64,000 bases of DNA from the NCBI GenBank assembly GCA_039621445.1, contig CP154956.1:20611295-20675294 (forward strand), in the 5' to 3' direction. The notes under the pieces were generated by a model. That model worked only from the letters and a program-made list of their open reading frames with translations, was not told the DNA's origin and did not search any database. The DNA is from Euglena gracilis. Lineage: Eukaryota; Euglenida; Euglenophyceae; Euglenales. A program made the translations under genes and the position numbers. Below are positions 39,180-48,364 of the stretch, piece by piece (position 1 is the stretch's first letter; each line of letters opens with the position of its first letter).

Positions 39180-39617
39180 GACGCTGTCCGCCGCCCTGGT
39201 CACGGCGCACGCCTTCTGACAGCACTGGGCCTGCTGGCCGCAGCATGGGTGGAGGGCAACCTGCCTTCGGACCACGCCCCAAGTTGGTGCTCCGCCAACC
39301 TGACCCCCCTGCGCAAAAAGGATGACGGGGTAAGGCCGATCGCAGTGGGTGAAACCCTCCGCCGCTTGGTGGGAAAGGCGCTCCTTCACACCGGAGCCGC
39401 CAAGGACCAAGTTGCCCGGTTGAGCCCCCTTCAAGTTGGGGTGGGAGTCTCCAACGCAGCTGAATCCGTCGCCATCACGGCCCAAAATCTGGTCAGGAAG
39501 CTAGACCCCATGGGCAATTGGGCGGTCTTGCAGGTTGATTTGAAGAATGCCTTCAATACCCTTGACCGCACGGTGCTGCTCCAAGAGGCGCAAACGCGCA
39601 CACCCGCGCTGTTCAAC
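39180..39617 (+). pseudogene. LINE A segment 2: RT fingers and palm box A
   Basis: Continues the frame of 24254: AVRRPGHGARLLTALGLLAAAWVEG, then CSANLTPLRKKDDGVRPIAVGETLRRLVGKALL, SPLQVGVGVSNAAES, and palm box A NWAVLQVDLKNAFNTLDR with its catalytic Asp. The frame ends at 39617 in LFN, where the hAT element enters, and resumes at 46205 with the duplicated FN codons then YLRFAYG. It is intact apart from the insertions, so LINE A was probably coding-competent in this part when they arrived. Confidence 0.85.
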
Positions 39618-39810
39618 TAGCATTGCGACGTAATTTACAACTGTAAGTTTCACGTGTAACTTACAGGTAACTTACAGCGTAATTTATTTTTAAATTACGG
39701 CTGTGTAATTTTTGTTTTGCACCCTTCTGAAATTTGTGAGGATCGCCTGTTTTTTTTGTGTTCAAAAACGTGCTCATTTAATGGAAAAACAGCTATATTA
39801 CACAGAAGGT

Positions 39811-39880
39811 GAGTAGCCCAGTGGTAGAGTGCACGCTCGTTAACCCTGAGGTCGCAGGTTCGATTCCCTGGTGTCTTTTT
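39811..39880 (+). tRNA. tRNA-like sequence 1 (degenerate)
   Basis: A box TAGCCCAGTGG and B box GGTTCGATTCC are both present at normal spacing. The T stem pairs only if the loop is 8 nt (CAGG/CCTG), and the anticodon arm around CTCGTTAACCC does not form a clean 5-bp stem. The anticodon is therefore not assignable (GTT is possible). Probably a tRNA pseudogene. Confidence 0.5.
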
Positions 39881-39934
39881 TTTGCTTCGACTTTTGTGGT
39901 AAATATCACTGTGTGGGGTATTGAAAAATACACA

Positions 39935-40005
39935 TACATGTGTGGGGATCGAACCCACGACCTCACGCTTGCGATGCGTGCTCTCTGACCACTCAGCTAC
40001 ATGTA
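39935..40005 (-). tRNA. tRNA-like sequence 2, probable tRNA-Ala(CGC)
   Basis: A 71-nt minus-strand cloverleaf with acceptor TACATGT/ACATGTA, A box TAGCTGAGTGG, and anticodon stem CACGC/GCGTG around ATCGCAA, giving anticodon CGC (Ala). The T arm GTGGG/CCCAC encloses a TTCGATC loop. D-stem pairing is short. It is the best-formed tRNA in the hAT element; function is unproven. Confidence 0.65.
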
Positions 40006-40383
40006 TGGCTGTCAGAGTAGGCAATTTTTCATAATAGCTTCTGTCTTGAACAGCCATGTAATTGGTGGGATTAGGAATCTTGTGGTTGGCAAGACGCCGT
40101 CTCTTGAGGATTTTGCTCTTTCAGCATGCTTTTCCTCCCCTTCGGGGGCGGCTGGCCGTCCGTCCGTCCGAGCCGTCCGGACGTCTTCAGCCGGACGTAT
40201 GCTGGACGCCCAGCCGTCCGTCCGGACCTTCGATTTTTTCGCCAGCCGTCCGTCCAGCCGGACCAATGTCTGTCTGGCCAGCCGGCCGGAAACAAAAAAA
40301 AAAATCCTTCTCCCTGAAAAGCAGTAACGGCGTCCCTCTCCTCGTGGTGTCAAATCAGGAAAAACACAAGAAAAGCACAAAAC

Positions 40384-40457
40384 TGCCCGCCGGCGGGATT
40401 CGAACCCGCGACCTACCAATCACACGCTAACCACACGACCGCTACACCACGGGGGGC
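40384..40457 (-). tRNA. tRNA-like sequence 3 (identity unresolved)
   Basis: The minus strand has a good A box TGGTGTAGCGG and B box GGTTCGAATCC in a perfect T arm (GCGGG/CCCGC), and a mostly paired acceptor (GCCCCCC/GGCGGGC with one mismatch). I cannot fold a convincing anticodon arm from GTGTGGTTAGCGTGTGATT, so the isotype is not called. Confidence 0.45.
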
Positions 40458-40527
40458 GATACCATTCTCGTCCGCGTACTTTTATGAAAATTATTCTTCC
40501 CGCCCCAGTGAAAACGTAAAATCGCCC

Positions 40528-40600
40528 GGGGCGCCCGGGATTCGAACCCGTGTCTTCAGAGACGTCCCCTTGCACTTTGACCGCTGAACTGCACTGACGA
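40528..40600 (-). tRNA. tRNA-like sequence 4 (degenerate)
   Basis: The minus strand has an A-box-like CAGTTCAGCGG and a perfect B box GGTTCGAATCC within a CGGG/CCCG T stem. The 3' end GGCGCCCC has no complementary 5' arm, and no clear anticodon stem is found. Likely a tRNA relic. Confidence 0.4.
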
Positions 40601-40684
40601 TGTATTGACAAGTGCCATTTATCTTAAACTGTTTCAACCGCGGGGGGGGGGGACTTTTTTTTCCTTGAAGAAAACAGGAAGAAA

Positions 40685-41745
40685 TCACGGCCACACCGGC
40701 CGATACGGGACATACGGTACCCGCACCGCCACAATAATGTTGCGGATGTTTGCAAGGGTCAGCATCGCGCTTTTAAGTACAAATAAGTCCGGTGAGCGAT
40801 GCTGTTGAGCGGCCACACCAAAGGTTTTCATCCAAGCGAAAACGTGCTCAACCCGAGCGCGGTAAAATTGGTGCGCTCGGTTATACTCCTGCTCCTCAAA
40901 GGACAACAGGCGTCGCTCTTTGAGGGGGGGGAGCATGTTGGGCACGCTTTCGTAGGCCTTATCGGCCAGAAATGTGTCGGTTGGGAACAGGTAAGGTCTG
41001 CAGCGCCGCGCCAGCTCCGTGTCAGAGGCAGCGCCGGGGTGGTGCCCTCTCTGTTTTTTCAAATTTTTTTCGGAAAACAAATACAGAGAGTTCCGGGGCC
41101 CATCCCAGTACGCTACAAACCCGAGGTGGGTTGAGGCGCATTGGAACTTTGCGACACTCCCCTTGTACTTCGGCTGCCGCCGGTACTCATTGTCTCAGGC
41201 ATAGATTCAGGATAAGCCCCCCAAAAATATAACCCCAAAAAAATGGAACAATTGTACAAAAAATGCCCGACCCTCAAACGGAGAAAACGCGTTTTTTTGG
41301 AATAACGGGAAAAAATTGTGCATAAAATACGAAATGCACCCCCCCCGAAACTCACAACCGTACCCAATCGAATCAGAAAAACTTTGGGAGGAGCCTGGTT
41401 TCTGAATGTTGTGGGGCCACAAAGACTGCAAATTTTTGCTGGAGGGGTAAAACTTCATCCACGCCAAAGTGAGAAAAAGATCCAGCCTGCTGCAACTGCG
41501 GGGCTTGCAATATTTTTCGTAAACGATTTCCGCTGCCCAACTGGGAATTCCAATCCTGGAAGGCACGTTGTGACGCCCCCCAGAGGCGAAGCACCAATAA
41601 TCCTGAAGGGAAGAACAGAAAATGTCACAGACGGTTCCACCTGGCGGGACCACGTTACGCGCAGGACAGTCGATACTGTTGCAACTCGGCTGCTGACAGA
41701 CTTGCGCATCGCACGGAAAAGTGGACGAGAAATTTGGGAACAATG
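40685..41745 (-). pseudogene. PIF/Harbinger-type (DDE_Tnp_4-like) transposase, frameshifted
   Basis: The downstream frame (41165 to 40685) reads YKGSVAKFQCASTHLGFVAYWDGPRNS then TDTFLADKAYES (second catalytic Asp) and NRAHQFYRARVEHVFAWMK (third acidic residue, in the R-x-x-VE-x-x-F-x-x-MK pattern). This pattern is typical of Harbinger/IS5-related DDE enzymes. An upstream frame (41743-41207) has LFLTLAWMKFYPSSKNLQSLW, like the helical region preceding the DDE core. The two parts are in different frames, and the segment with the first Asp is not clear. It lies on the minus strand inside the hAT element. Confidence 0.65.
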
Positions 41746-42270
41746 AAAAAGAAGCGATAAATGTGCATGCCTGCTTGGGGGAATATCAACCTCTTTTTCC
41801 ACCACATCACTTGCCCAGAAGCCATAAAGCTTGTCGTTAACCCAATGTTCAATTTTAGTGCCTCGCACACTGGACCACACGGCTGGCCGAATTTTGTTCT
41901 CCAACTTGAACCAAAACACTTGTCTCAAAGTCCTTGGACACTTGGTAGCCTCCACGAATTCCAAATACTCGATGTCAATTTTTGCCCTGCCACAACAGCA
42001 GTGCAGTACGGAAACACCGAAAATAATTCTGTACAGCCCTGCATGCCACCCCTGGGCCAACCGACACAACTTCAAAAGGCCCTGGTCATCATATATGACA
42101 AGAATAGTTTGAAGGAGGATCCCTTCTGGCAAACGACTTCCAAAGGTAACAGACTCCCGCTTCTTTTTCAGTATGTCCTGTGTTGCCTGTTCCTCTTCTG
42201 TCAGTCGCTTTGGCGACACAATTGCCTTCTTCGAGTACCTTAACCGGTCCTTCTCAGGGATTTTTTTTCG
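41455..42270 (-). CDS. Unrecognised minus-strand ORF upstream of the Harbinger-like frame
   Basis: Reads from about 42270: EKDRLRYSKKAIVSPKRLTEEEQATQ ... LLQTILVIYDDQGLLKLCRLAQGW ... FVEATKCPRTLRQVFWFKLE ... SVRGTKIEHWVNDKLYGFWASD, then loses plausibility after about 41760. It lies 4 nt downstream of the C2H2 gene stop and upstream of the Harbinger frame. It may be the N-terminal exon(s) of that transposase or of the C2H2 gene. No domain is recognised; splice sites joining it are not resolved. Confidence 0.4.
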   Translation of the reverse strand, partial: RKKIPEKDRLRYSKKAIVSPKRLTEEEQATQDILKKKRESVTFGSRLPEGILLQTILVIYDDQGLLKLCRLAQGWHAGLYRIIFGVSVLHCCCGRAKIDIEYLEFVEATKCPRTLRQVFWFKLENKIRPAVWSSVRGTKIEHWVNDKLYGFWASDVVEKEVDIPPSRHAHLSLLFHCSQISRPLFRAMRKSVSSRVATVSTVLRVTWSRQVEPSVTFSVLPFRIIGASPLGGVTTCLPGLEFPVGQRKSFTKNIASPAVAAGWIFFSLWRG

Positions 42271-42273
42271 TGC

Positions 42274-43547
42274 TCACCCCATAATTTCCAAAAAAAATCC
42301 CTGTTTTTTCTCCCCACGGCCAACTTGGGGGGCCTTTGCAGACTCTGCTGCTATTCTGGCTTCAGGTGCAGGGCTGGCAGAGGTCAAATATCCCAAATTG
42401 ACCACCCCCCGCCACGCCATTATATGATTTTTCACAGCCTGTTGCTGCGCTTGGTACGCTGATTCCGTCCCCCCGTTCCACTCAGGAATCAAATTCTGAC
42501 TGATGAGGGGGTTCAATGTCATATATGGGTAGGTTGTTGGAAGGTTTTTTTCCCCCACCCAATGGCTTTTTAGAAAAAAACCTTGTTGGAGGGCACACCG
42601 GTTGCACTGCCGGTATGATGCGGAAGCCAGAGCGTCCTCGAACAGGGGGAACCTGTTTGGATGTGAGAAGGACAGGCAAAGGTGCTCTCTTTTTCTCCCT
42701 GGTTGTGTAATGAAGCGGAAGTCTGGCACTTTTGTTAATGGGGGGGCAACAAAAACTGTCTGGTTGGTGAACAGACGCAGACATTTACGTCTGTGAGCTC
42801 CCAAACCAGCAGCTTTCACCATCTTCCCACAAACTTCACACTTCGCACACGGGAACCGTTGCTCACGCTTAAGTTTGGAATGCCAGTGCCGATGGTGCGA
42901 TGCCAAAGCCTGTTTGCTTTCGAAGCGATGTTTGCAGACTGCGCAAACAAAATCGCTTTTTTCGGGGGCTCCACAGACCTCCTGTGATGCCACAGCATTG
43001 TCCTCTGTGTCCACCACAGCTTGCTGTCGGCTATCATCCTGTGGAATTAACATGTGATTGGCACTGAAAAGGATTAAAACAAGTAATACCTCCTCTGGTT
43101 CATCTGGGATGACCATAACATCTGAATCGTTCTGCACATTTGCAACAACTGGAGGTTGATCATTTGTAACCTGTCAGACAACATTGGAAAAAAGCACATG
43201 CGGATTTGACATACCCCACCCTCTTGTCGAGCTTTCTCCAACTTCGACGTTCTTTGTTGCGCTGAGGCTTCTGCCCTTGCCCATCTCTTCCAAATGATAT
43301 TCAGATGCTTATTCAGCTCCACAGTGGTGACGGGGCCACATTCTGCAATGTGTCGCTGACTCCAATGGACGGTACGAGACATCCAGTCCCTGCCCTTCGG
43401 TTTTTCCTGGTGTGCACGCTCCAGCATTGCCGTGAGTGCGCCCGCAGGGAGTCCAATGCTGTCCTGGGCACCACGGGCAATTGCCCGCATCCGTTCCAGC
43501 TTTGAATCTGTTAGCAAAAACTTGGCAATCTCAACCTTGGAGCGCAT
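42274..43547 (-). CDS. Two-exon C2H2 zinc-finger protein carried in the hAT element
   Basis: Exon 1 starts at the ATG at 43547 (MRSKVEIAKFLLTDSK) and runs to 43215. A 44-nt intron (43171-43214, GTATGT ... CTGACAG) joins it in phase to exon 2 (43170-42274). Exon 1 is helical and charged (RTVHWSQRHIAE, WKRWARAEASAQQR). Exon 2 has a classic finger FVCAVCKHRFESKQALASHH then RHWH, followed by CAKCEVCGKMVKAAGLGAH then RRKC, a C2HC-like second finger. The rest, ending KKQGFFLEIMG, is unrecognised. It is transcribed away from the BED-finger transposase. It may be an accessory DNA-binding protein of the element or captured host sequence. The start codon is my choice because repeats precede it. Confidence 0.6.
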
Positions 43548-43810
43548 CCACACCAGCCATGGGACCCAAAAATTGGTATATATCCGCCCAGAGTCGCGTG
43601 CACTGAGACGCCTGCGCTTCCAAAGACCTGGCCGGCTAGCCGGCCAGCCGGCTAGCCGGCCAGCCGGCCAGCCGGCCGGCCGGCTAGCTGGACCTTTTGA
43701 ATTTTCTTCAGCCGTCTGGACCAAGCCCACAAGGCCAGCCGTCCGTCCGGACCTTCACAATTTTCACCAGCCGTCCGTCCGTCCGTCCGTCCGCCCCCTT
43801 CACAGACACA
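43548..43810. promoter_or_regulatory. Divergent intergenic region with GGCCGGCTAGCC repeats
   Basis: Separates the two divergent genes of the hAT element. It contains a TATATATCC block on the plus strand at 43579, an array of GCCGGCTAGCCGGCC palindromes (43627-43692), and GTCC repeats (43735-43795). Similar GTCC and GCCGGCTAG motifs recur at 40140-40290, 17460-17564 and 50060-50130. Possible shared promoter or transposase-binding array; inference only. Confidence 0.4.
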
Positions 43811-45358
43811 ATGAAACACAAGTCCGCTATCTGGGACTTTTTTGTTGCTTTTGATGAAGACAACAATGTTCTATCTGGGTCAAGTGTGACGAAGGCAAAG
43901 AAGGTTTTGTGCAAGAAGTGTGATTGGGAAATATCCTGTAATCAGACACGCATGAAAAGACATTTGGAAGAATGTAAAGGTAACGAAATTGCTGCAGAGC
44001 AGGAAGCCCCAAGCCCAGTGGTAACCAGCCCCATTGCCAAGAAACAGTTGGTTGTAAGTGCTTTTATGGATCGCAAATTCACAGAACCTGAGCAAAAGAC
44101 AGCACAAATGGCACAGGTTGAACACATTTTTCGTTCTGGTCTTTTTTTTTGTTTCTCCCTAGGCGTTTGCAATTGTTATGAGCCGGACGAGCCATAACCA
44201 AATTGAGCAAAGCTGGACACGGGACTTTTTGGCATATTTGAGAAAGGATTACGTTCCGCTCACAAGACACACTCTGTTGACATGCATCACAGAGTTGGAA
44301 GTTGGGTTGAAGGAGCAGGTTTTATGGGCAATTTCTGCTGCAAAATATGTGGCGGTTGCTGTGGATGGATGGGAAGACCATCAAAAGTTCCCAACCCTGG
44401 GAATCACCGTCCATATACCAGGTGCATGATTTTTCATTAAGGTTTTGCATCAAATGTTTTTTTTTTGTTTCAGACGGACGAGCACTTTTGTTTAAATTCA
44501 AAAGAGTCACCGAGAGGGAGACTGGTGAGTTTTTGGAAAAGGCCATATCTGCTGTGGTTGCAGAGCTACATGACATGGGTGTTGTGGTGACTTCGGCAAG
44601 GGTTGTACAGTTTTTACACCTCAAGGGGTGGGTCGGGACACGGAGGGGACAAGGGTTGAAGGGTGATTTTTTTGGGAATCGAAAGAGGTCGCTAGTCCTG
44701 GACACGGGGGAGACACGTCCCCCCCCCGCGTCCCCCCCCCGCGTCCCACTTTGGAACCAAAATTTTGTTCTCGAGACAGCCAAATTCAGGAGGTTGATTC
44801 CTAATTTCAGGCAAATTTGAGGTTGGTGATTCCTAATTTGGTGTGGGGGGGTGTTGGGGGGGTGTTGGGGGGGTGTGGGGGAAAACCATGGTACACCCCT
44901 CCCCCCCTGGTCGCCGACCCCCTCGCCACGCCATTTACCCTCCCCCCCCCCCCTGTTCGGACCGCCTCGCCACGGCGTACCAACCCCCCAGTGTAGGAGC
45001 CAGTTTTTGCAATACCTCTCGAAGAGGATTGCATTAGCCTGACACTGGCTTGTCCTCTCTGGGTTGTTTTTTGGCCTCCATCCCCGCCGCACAAGCAAGT
45101 GCGGAGCGTGTCTTTTCCGCGGCCGATGTTTTAACCAACGGTCGCCCTCGGCTGACCTTTGAGCATCTCCGGCAGGCGTTGATTCATCATGTTTGTCCCC
45201 CCCCCGTTGAGCCTCTGAAAGAAATCGGAAAAAAGCTTTTTTGCGGCGAAAAATATTTCATTTTGCCCAGTGTCCCCCTCACTCCCCATGAAACAAAGCC
45301 TGCACCCTTCCAAGAGGTATTCATCCGCTTCAACCATTTAGCCATGTCCGCCATGTGA
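43811..45358 (+). pseudogene. hAT transposase with BED finger, two introns, internally deleted
   Basis: Exon 1 (43811-44116): BED zinc finger SAIWDFFVAF ... LCKKCDWEISCNQTRMKRHLEEC. Intron 1 is 44117-44162 (46 nt, GT ... CCCTAG with a T-rich tract). Exon 2 (44163-44421) contains RHTLLTCITELE and VAVAVDGWEDHQKFP, with the first catalytic Asp. Intron 2 is 44422-44473 (52 nt). Exon 3 continues DGRALLFKFKRVTERETGEFL ... VVAELHDMGVVVTS, then degenerates. The C-terminal dimerisation region reappears at about 45060: PAAQASAERVFSAADVL then TNGRPRLTFEHLRQALIHHV, stop near 45358. The 250 or more residues expected between, including the second Asp, are absent, replaced by G/C-rich repeats (44700-45010). 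Almost certainly inactive. Confidence 0.8.
44712..45022. repeat. G/C-homopolymer repeat block ending CAGTTTTTGCAATACCTC
   Basis: C-rich CCCCGCGTCCCC, then GTGTTGGGGGGGTGT units, a C-rich zone, and finally CAGTTTTTGCAATACCTC (45000-45017). The GTGTTGGGGGG units and the same terminal 18-mer recur at 45525-45661. It replaces the missing centre of the hAT transposase. Confidence 0.6.
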
Positions 45359-45519
45359 ACGCTTTTGGACACTTTGCCGTGATCTGAGTCTGTCTTGTGT
45401 TTGTGGCCGGGTTGGAAGGTGAGTTTTTTTTTAGTTGCGGTTTTTTGGCACCAAAATGGTTCCAAAATACACCTGGCGCCGAGCCCACACTGGTCAGTTG
45501 TGGGGAGGGTTGTGGGGTC

Positions 45520-45661
45520 AAAGTGTGGGGGCGTCGTGGGGGGGTGTTGGGGGGGTGTGGTGTGGGGGTAGTGGGGGGGTGGGGGGTGTGGGGGGTGGTG
45601 GGTGGGGGGGTAGGGGAGGTGTGGGGGCGGTGTGGGGGGGAGGCCAGTTTTTGCAATACCT
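45520..45661. repeat. G-rich repeat block, second copy with CAGTTTTTGCAATACCTC
   Basis: GTGGGGG-rich units followed by CAGTTTTTGCAATACCTC at 45644-45661, the same ending as 45000-45017. It lies downstream of the transposase stop. Confidence 0.6.
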
Positions 45662-45763
45662 CGGATTGGGAGATTGGCGCATTTTTTTATGACATTGAGT
45701 GTCGTGGTTGAACTGATTCATTTCGTTGTGATTGGTTGTCGTTTTGTTCAATGATCTTCAGCG

Positions 45764-45833
45764 AGGTGCATAGCTCAGTGGTAGAGCACTCAGTTCAATT
45801 CCGAGAGGTTGTGGGTTCAATCCCACTGCACTT
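45764..45833 (+). tRNA. tRNA-like sequence 5 (possible Leu CAA by position, atypical)
   Basis: The acceptor AGGTGCA/TGCACTT and D arm GCTC/GAGC fold well, with A box TAGCTCAGTGG. The anticodon arm is CTCAG-TTCAATT-CCGAG with one mismatch, giving CAA by position, but base 37 is T and the long Leu variable arm is missing. The T stem GTGGG/CCCAC encloses only 6 nt. Probably a tRNA pseudogene near the right end of the hAT element. Confidence 0.5.
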
Positions 45834-46196
45834 CATGATTTAACACTTTTCTTGTTTTTACATTCATTTACATGAGCACTATTTTTCCCTGGGGTGGGAA
45901 CCATGGCTTTGGCATGTTTTTTTTTCACTTTTTCAGCTTTTCCCCTGGCCATGCCCAATGGCAGATTTCAAATCGGACAACAAAGCCACGGCTGTGGAGG
46001 TGTGCTGTGGCCTGCCACTGTTGCCAGTTGTGAGGCAAAGCTGTGAAATATATGGTTTTTGAGGGGCTGAGGTGAGTTTTTCCAAAAAAATTCATAAATT
46101 TTATAAATTTCATAAATTTCATAAATTTCAGTAAGTTACCGTAACTTACAGTATTGTAATTTATAATTCTTAAATTACGCAAAATTCACAATGCTA

Positions 46197-46347
46197 TGTT
46201 CAACTACCTGCGGTTTGCGTACGGGCAACCGGCGCACTTGTTCAGCGACGGACTGGTTCTCCCATCCACCAGGGGCACGCACCAGGGCTGCCCTTTGGGC
46301 CCGATTGGCTTCGCAGTGGGTCTCCAAACCATAGTTGAAACAATCAT
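46197..46347 (+). pseudogene. LINE A segment 3: RT box with HQGCPLGPIGF
   Basis: After the duplicated TGTTCAAC the frame continues YLRFAYGQPAHLFSDGLVL then STRGTHQGCPLGPIGFAVG, the RT block before the YLDD box, and ends at IVETI. It then enters a 417-bp MITE and resumes at 46765 with VETIAQQAELL. Confidence 0.85.
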
Positions 46348-46764
46348 AGCTGGCACTTCGTTTAAAACGAAGTCAAAAAAAACACGTTTTTTTAAAAAAA
46401 AAAACATGTTTTTTTTAAAAAAACAAAAAAAACGCCATTGAGGGTCCAGGGGAAAAAATTTTTTGTCTTTAATTTTAGCTTTTTTTGCCAATCCTCGGTC
46501 AGAGAAAGACACCAAATTTGGGATGTTTCAAGTTGAAACATCCCAAAATGGCAGAAAAATGCCCTATTTTGACCATTCTTGTTGAAGACAACCAAAAGTA
46601 TTGGTTTTCAAGTCATTTGAGCTAAGATTGGTTCACCCTTGCGGTCAAAGGCAAAATTTGGACCATCATTTTCCCCTTTGTTTTTTTTGCCGTTTTTTTG
46701 CCCGTTTTTTTTAATAAAAAACAAAAAAACGTTTTTTTTAAAAAAAACAAAAAAAACGCCAGCT
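46348..46764. mobile_element. MITE with AGCTGGC ends and A/T homopolymers
   Basis: Ends are AGCTGGCACTTCG and the inverse of AGCTGGCGTTTTTTTTG. The flanks GTTGAAACAAT (46334-46344) and GTGGAAACAAT (46765-46775) match at 10 of 11, an apparent target duplication with three unmatched bases inside the left end. AGCTGGCGTTTTTTTT-like termini also occur at 8648 and, as CGCTGGCG, near 10439. The interior has a GTTTCAA/TTGAAAC palindrome. No ORF. Confidence 0.6.
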
Positions 46765-48364
46765 GTGGAAACAATTGCACAACAAGCGGAACTGCTCTGG
46801 TCTTCCTGGTACCTGGACGACGGCTTGCTGATCGGCGAGCCTGCGATGTTGCAGAAGTGCCTGGACTTTCTACGAGTGGAGGGCGAACGTACCGGGGTGC
46901 AACTGAATTTGGCCAAATGCGTGACCTGGGGTCCTGCCGCAGCCCGCATTCCGGGGCGAGAGCACCTCCAGTTGGTACCGTGGACCGAGGGCTCTGGCAT
47001 CACTGTCCTCGGCTGCCCAGTCGACTTCCCAACCACCACGGGCCACACGGCGGCTGCCTGGGCGGAAGCCACGGGCCGAATTGAGAAAGCCACTGACCTG
47101 GTCACCTCTGTTTCCGATCCACAGCTTGCGCACCACCTGCTCCGGTCCTGCTTGGATGGTTGCAAGGTAAACCACCTCCTACGCGCTTCAGACTCCTATG
47201 AGGCCCAAGAGGAAGTCGCTCGGTGCGGAGAGACCATCTTCATCGCCTTTGAAGACATCCTTGGCCGAGCACTCAACGCCGACCAACGACAGCAGGCAGC
47301 CCTCCCCCTCTCTGACGGCGGATGCGGTCTTCGCATCCCCGCCGCCTGTCAGGGTGCGGCTCGCACCGCGGCTTTATGCCACTACTACACCCACGGACAC
47401 AAGAAGGTTGCCTGCCCTGCTTACGTCGCTGCCCCGTCCGAACGCGTCTGTCAGCAACCCGCCAACGACCTCTGTTCCACGCTGGGCCCCCAGCACCCCG
47501 GAAGCCAACGGCTCCTAACCACCGCGTCCTTCGCCTCAGCCTCGGGTAATGACACCTCGCAGCGATGGTGGCAGACCCAGCTCTCCCGGACCACGGTGGA
47601 CGGTCTGCTGAGCCGGATCCCTGCAAGAGATCAAGCCCGGCTGATGGAGCAAGCGCATGGCATCGGTCACGGGTGGATGGTCGCCACAACCTACGAGGCC
47701 CTTCACACCACAATTGACGCGGCCGACTACCGCCTGGGTCTGAGCTGGTGGCTGGACCTCCCCCTACCTGTAGCCAACGGGACATGTGCAGGCTGCCAGA
47801 GTACCACGGATATGGTGACATGATGACATGGTGACCATGAGATTTGCTGTATCCGGAACAATTTCGCCAACAGGCACAATGCCGTCCAGGACGCCCTTTT
47901 TAACCTCCTGTCCGCAAACGGCCAAAGTGTACAGCCCGAAGTTCAGGTGCCCAATCAACCGGACACCTCGCTCCGGCCAGCCGATCTGTTGCTCGCCACC
48001 TGGCAAGATGGCAAACCCACAGCTGTCGATCTGACCGTTGCGCACGGGTGGCAAGCTGCGGAGAGAAGCGGGACCCGGGAACGCTGGAGAACCTTCCTTA
48101 AGCGTCGGGAGCAAGCGAAACACGCCAAATACGATGTCCCATGTCGCAACGGCGGTTGGTCGTTCGCCACTGTGGCAAATGGGCACGTGGGGAGGGCTGG
48201 GACCGGAAAGTGCTAAAATACTGGCCAGAATGGTAAAACGGACCGCTGCGTGCGAGCAGGGTGACGTGCGTTGCACACGACAGGCCGAAGGCTATCAGCT
48301 TATCGCGTTGGCCCTCTTCCGCCAAGTGGCACAGATGCTACGCCCGAAACACTTCCTTCGTTGA
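46765..48364 (+). pseudogene. LINE A segment 4: RT YLDD box to endonuclease, frameshifted
   Basis: The frame from 46765 has box C WSSWYLDDGLLIG, thumb GVQLNLAKCVTWGP and GITVLGCPVD, LAHHLLRSCLDGCKVNHLLR, and LSDGGCGLRIPAACQG. It ends at 47821 in GTCAGCQSTTDMVT (first half of the zinc motif). A frame change follows; 47947-48216 carries the endonuclease core SLRPADLLLATWQDGKPTA then VDLTVAHGW. Relative to LINE B, the breaks differ, so the copies decayed independently. Followed by an untranslated region ending in the family tail at 48724-48785. Confidence 0.85.

Larger units (their letters stand above)
39618..46196. mobile_element. hAT transposon (6.6 kb) with cargo genes and tRNA-like sequences
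   Basis: The 8-bp TIRs TAGCATTG/CAATGCTA are perfect and continue with weaker matches (GTAATTTA near both ends). They are flanked by perfect 8-bp duplications TGTTCAAC (39610-39617, 46197-46204) in the LINE A RT. Subterminal zones (39640-39710 and 46130-46180) share GTAACTTACA and AATTTATAATT-like motifs, as expected of transposase-binding sites. Inside are a BED-finger hAT transposase with internal deletion (43811-45358), a divergently oriented C2H2 gene, a broken Harbinger-type transposase and five tRNA-like sequences. The 8-bp duplication and transposase agree on the hAT superfamily. Confidence 0.9.

Noticed and set aside
43070-43105. 26-nt GT-AG segment in exon 2 of the C2H2 gene as a tiny intron
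   Set aside because: Removing it shifts the frame into an early stop, while the frame is open through it.
45764-45833. Firm call of a functional tRNA-Leu(CAA)
   Set aside because: No long variable arm, T at position 37, a 6-nt T loop and a mismatch in the anticodon stem; reported only as tRNA-like.
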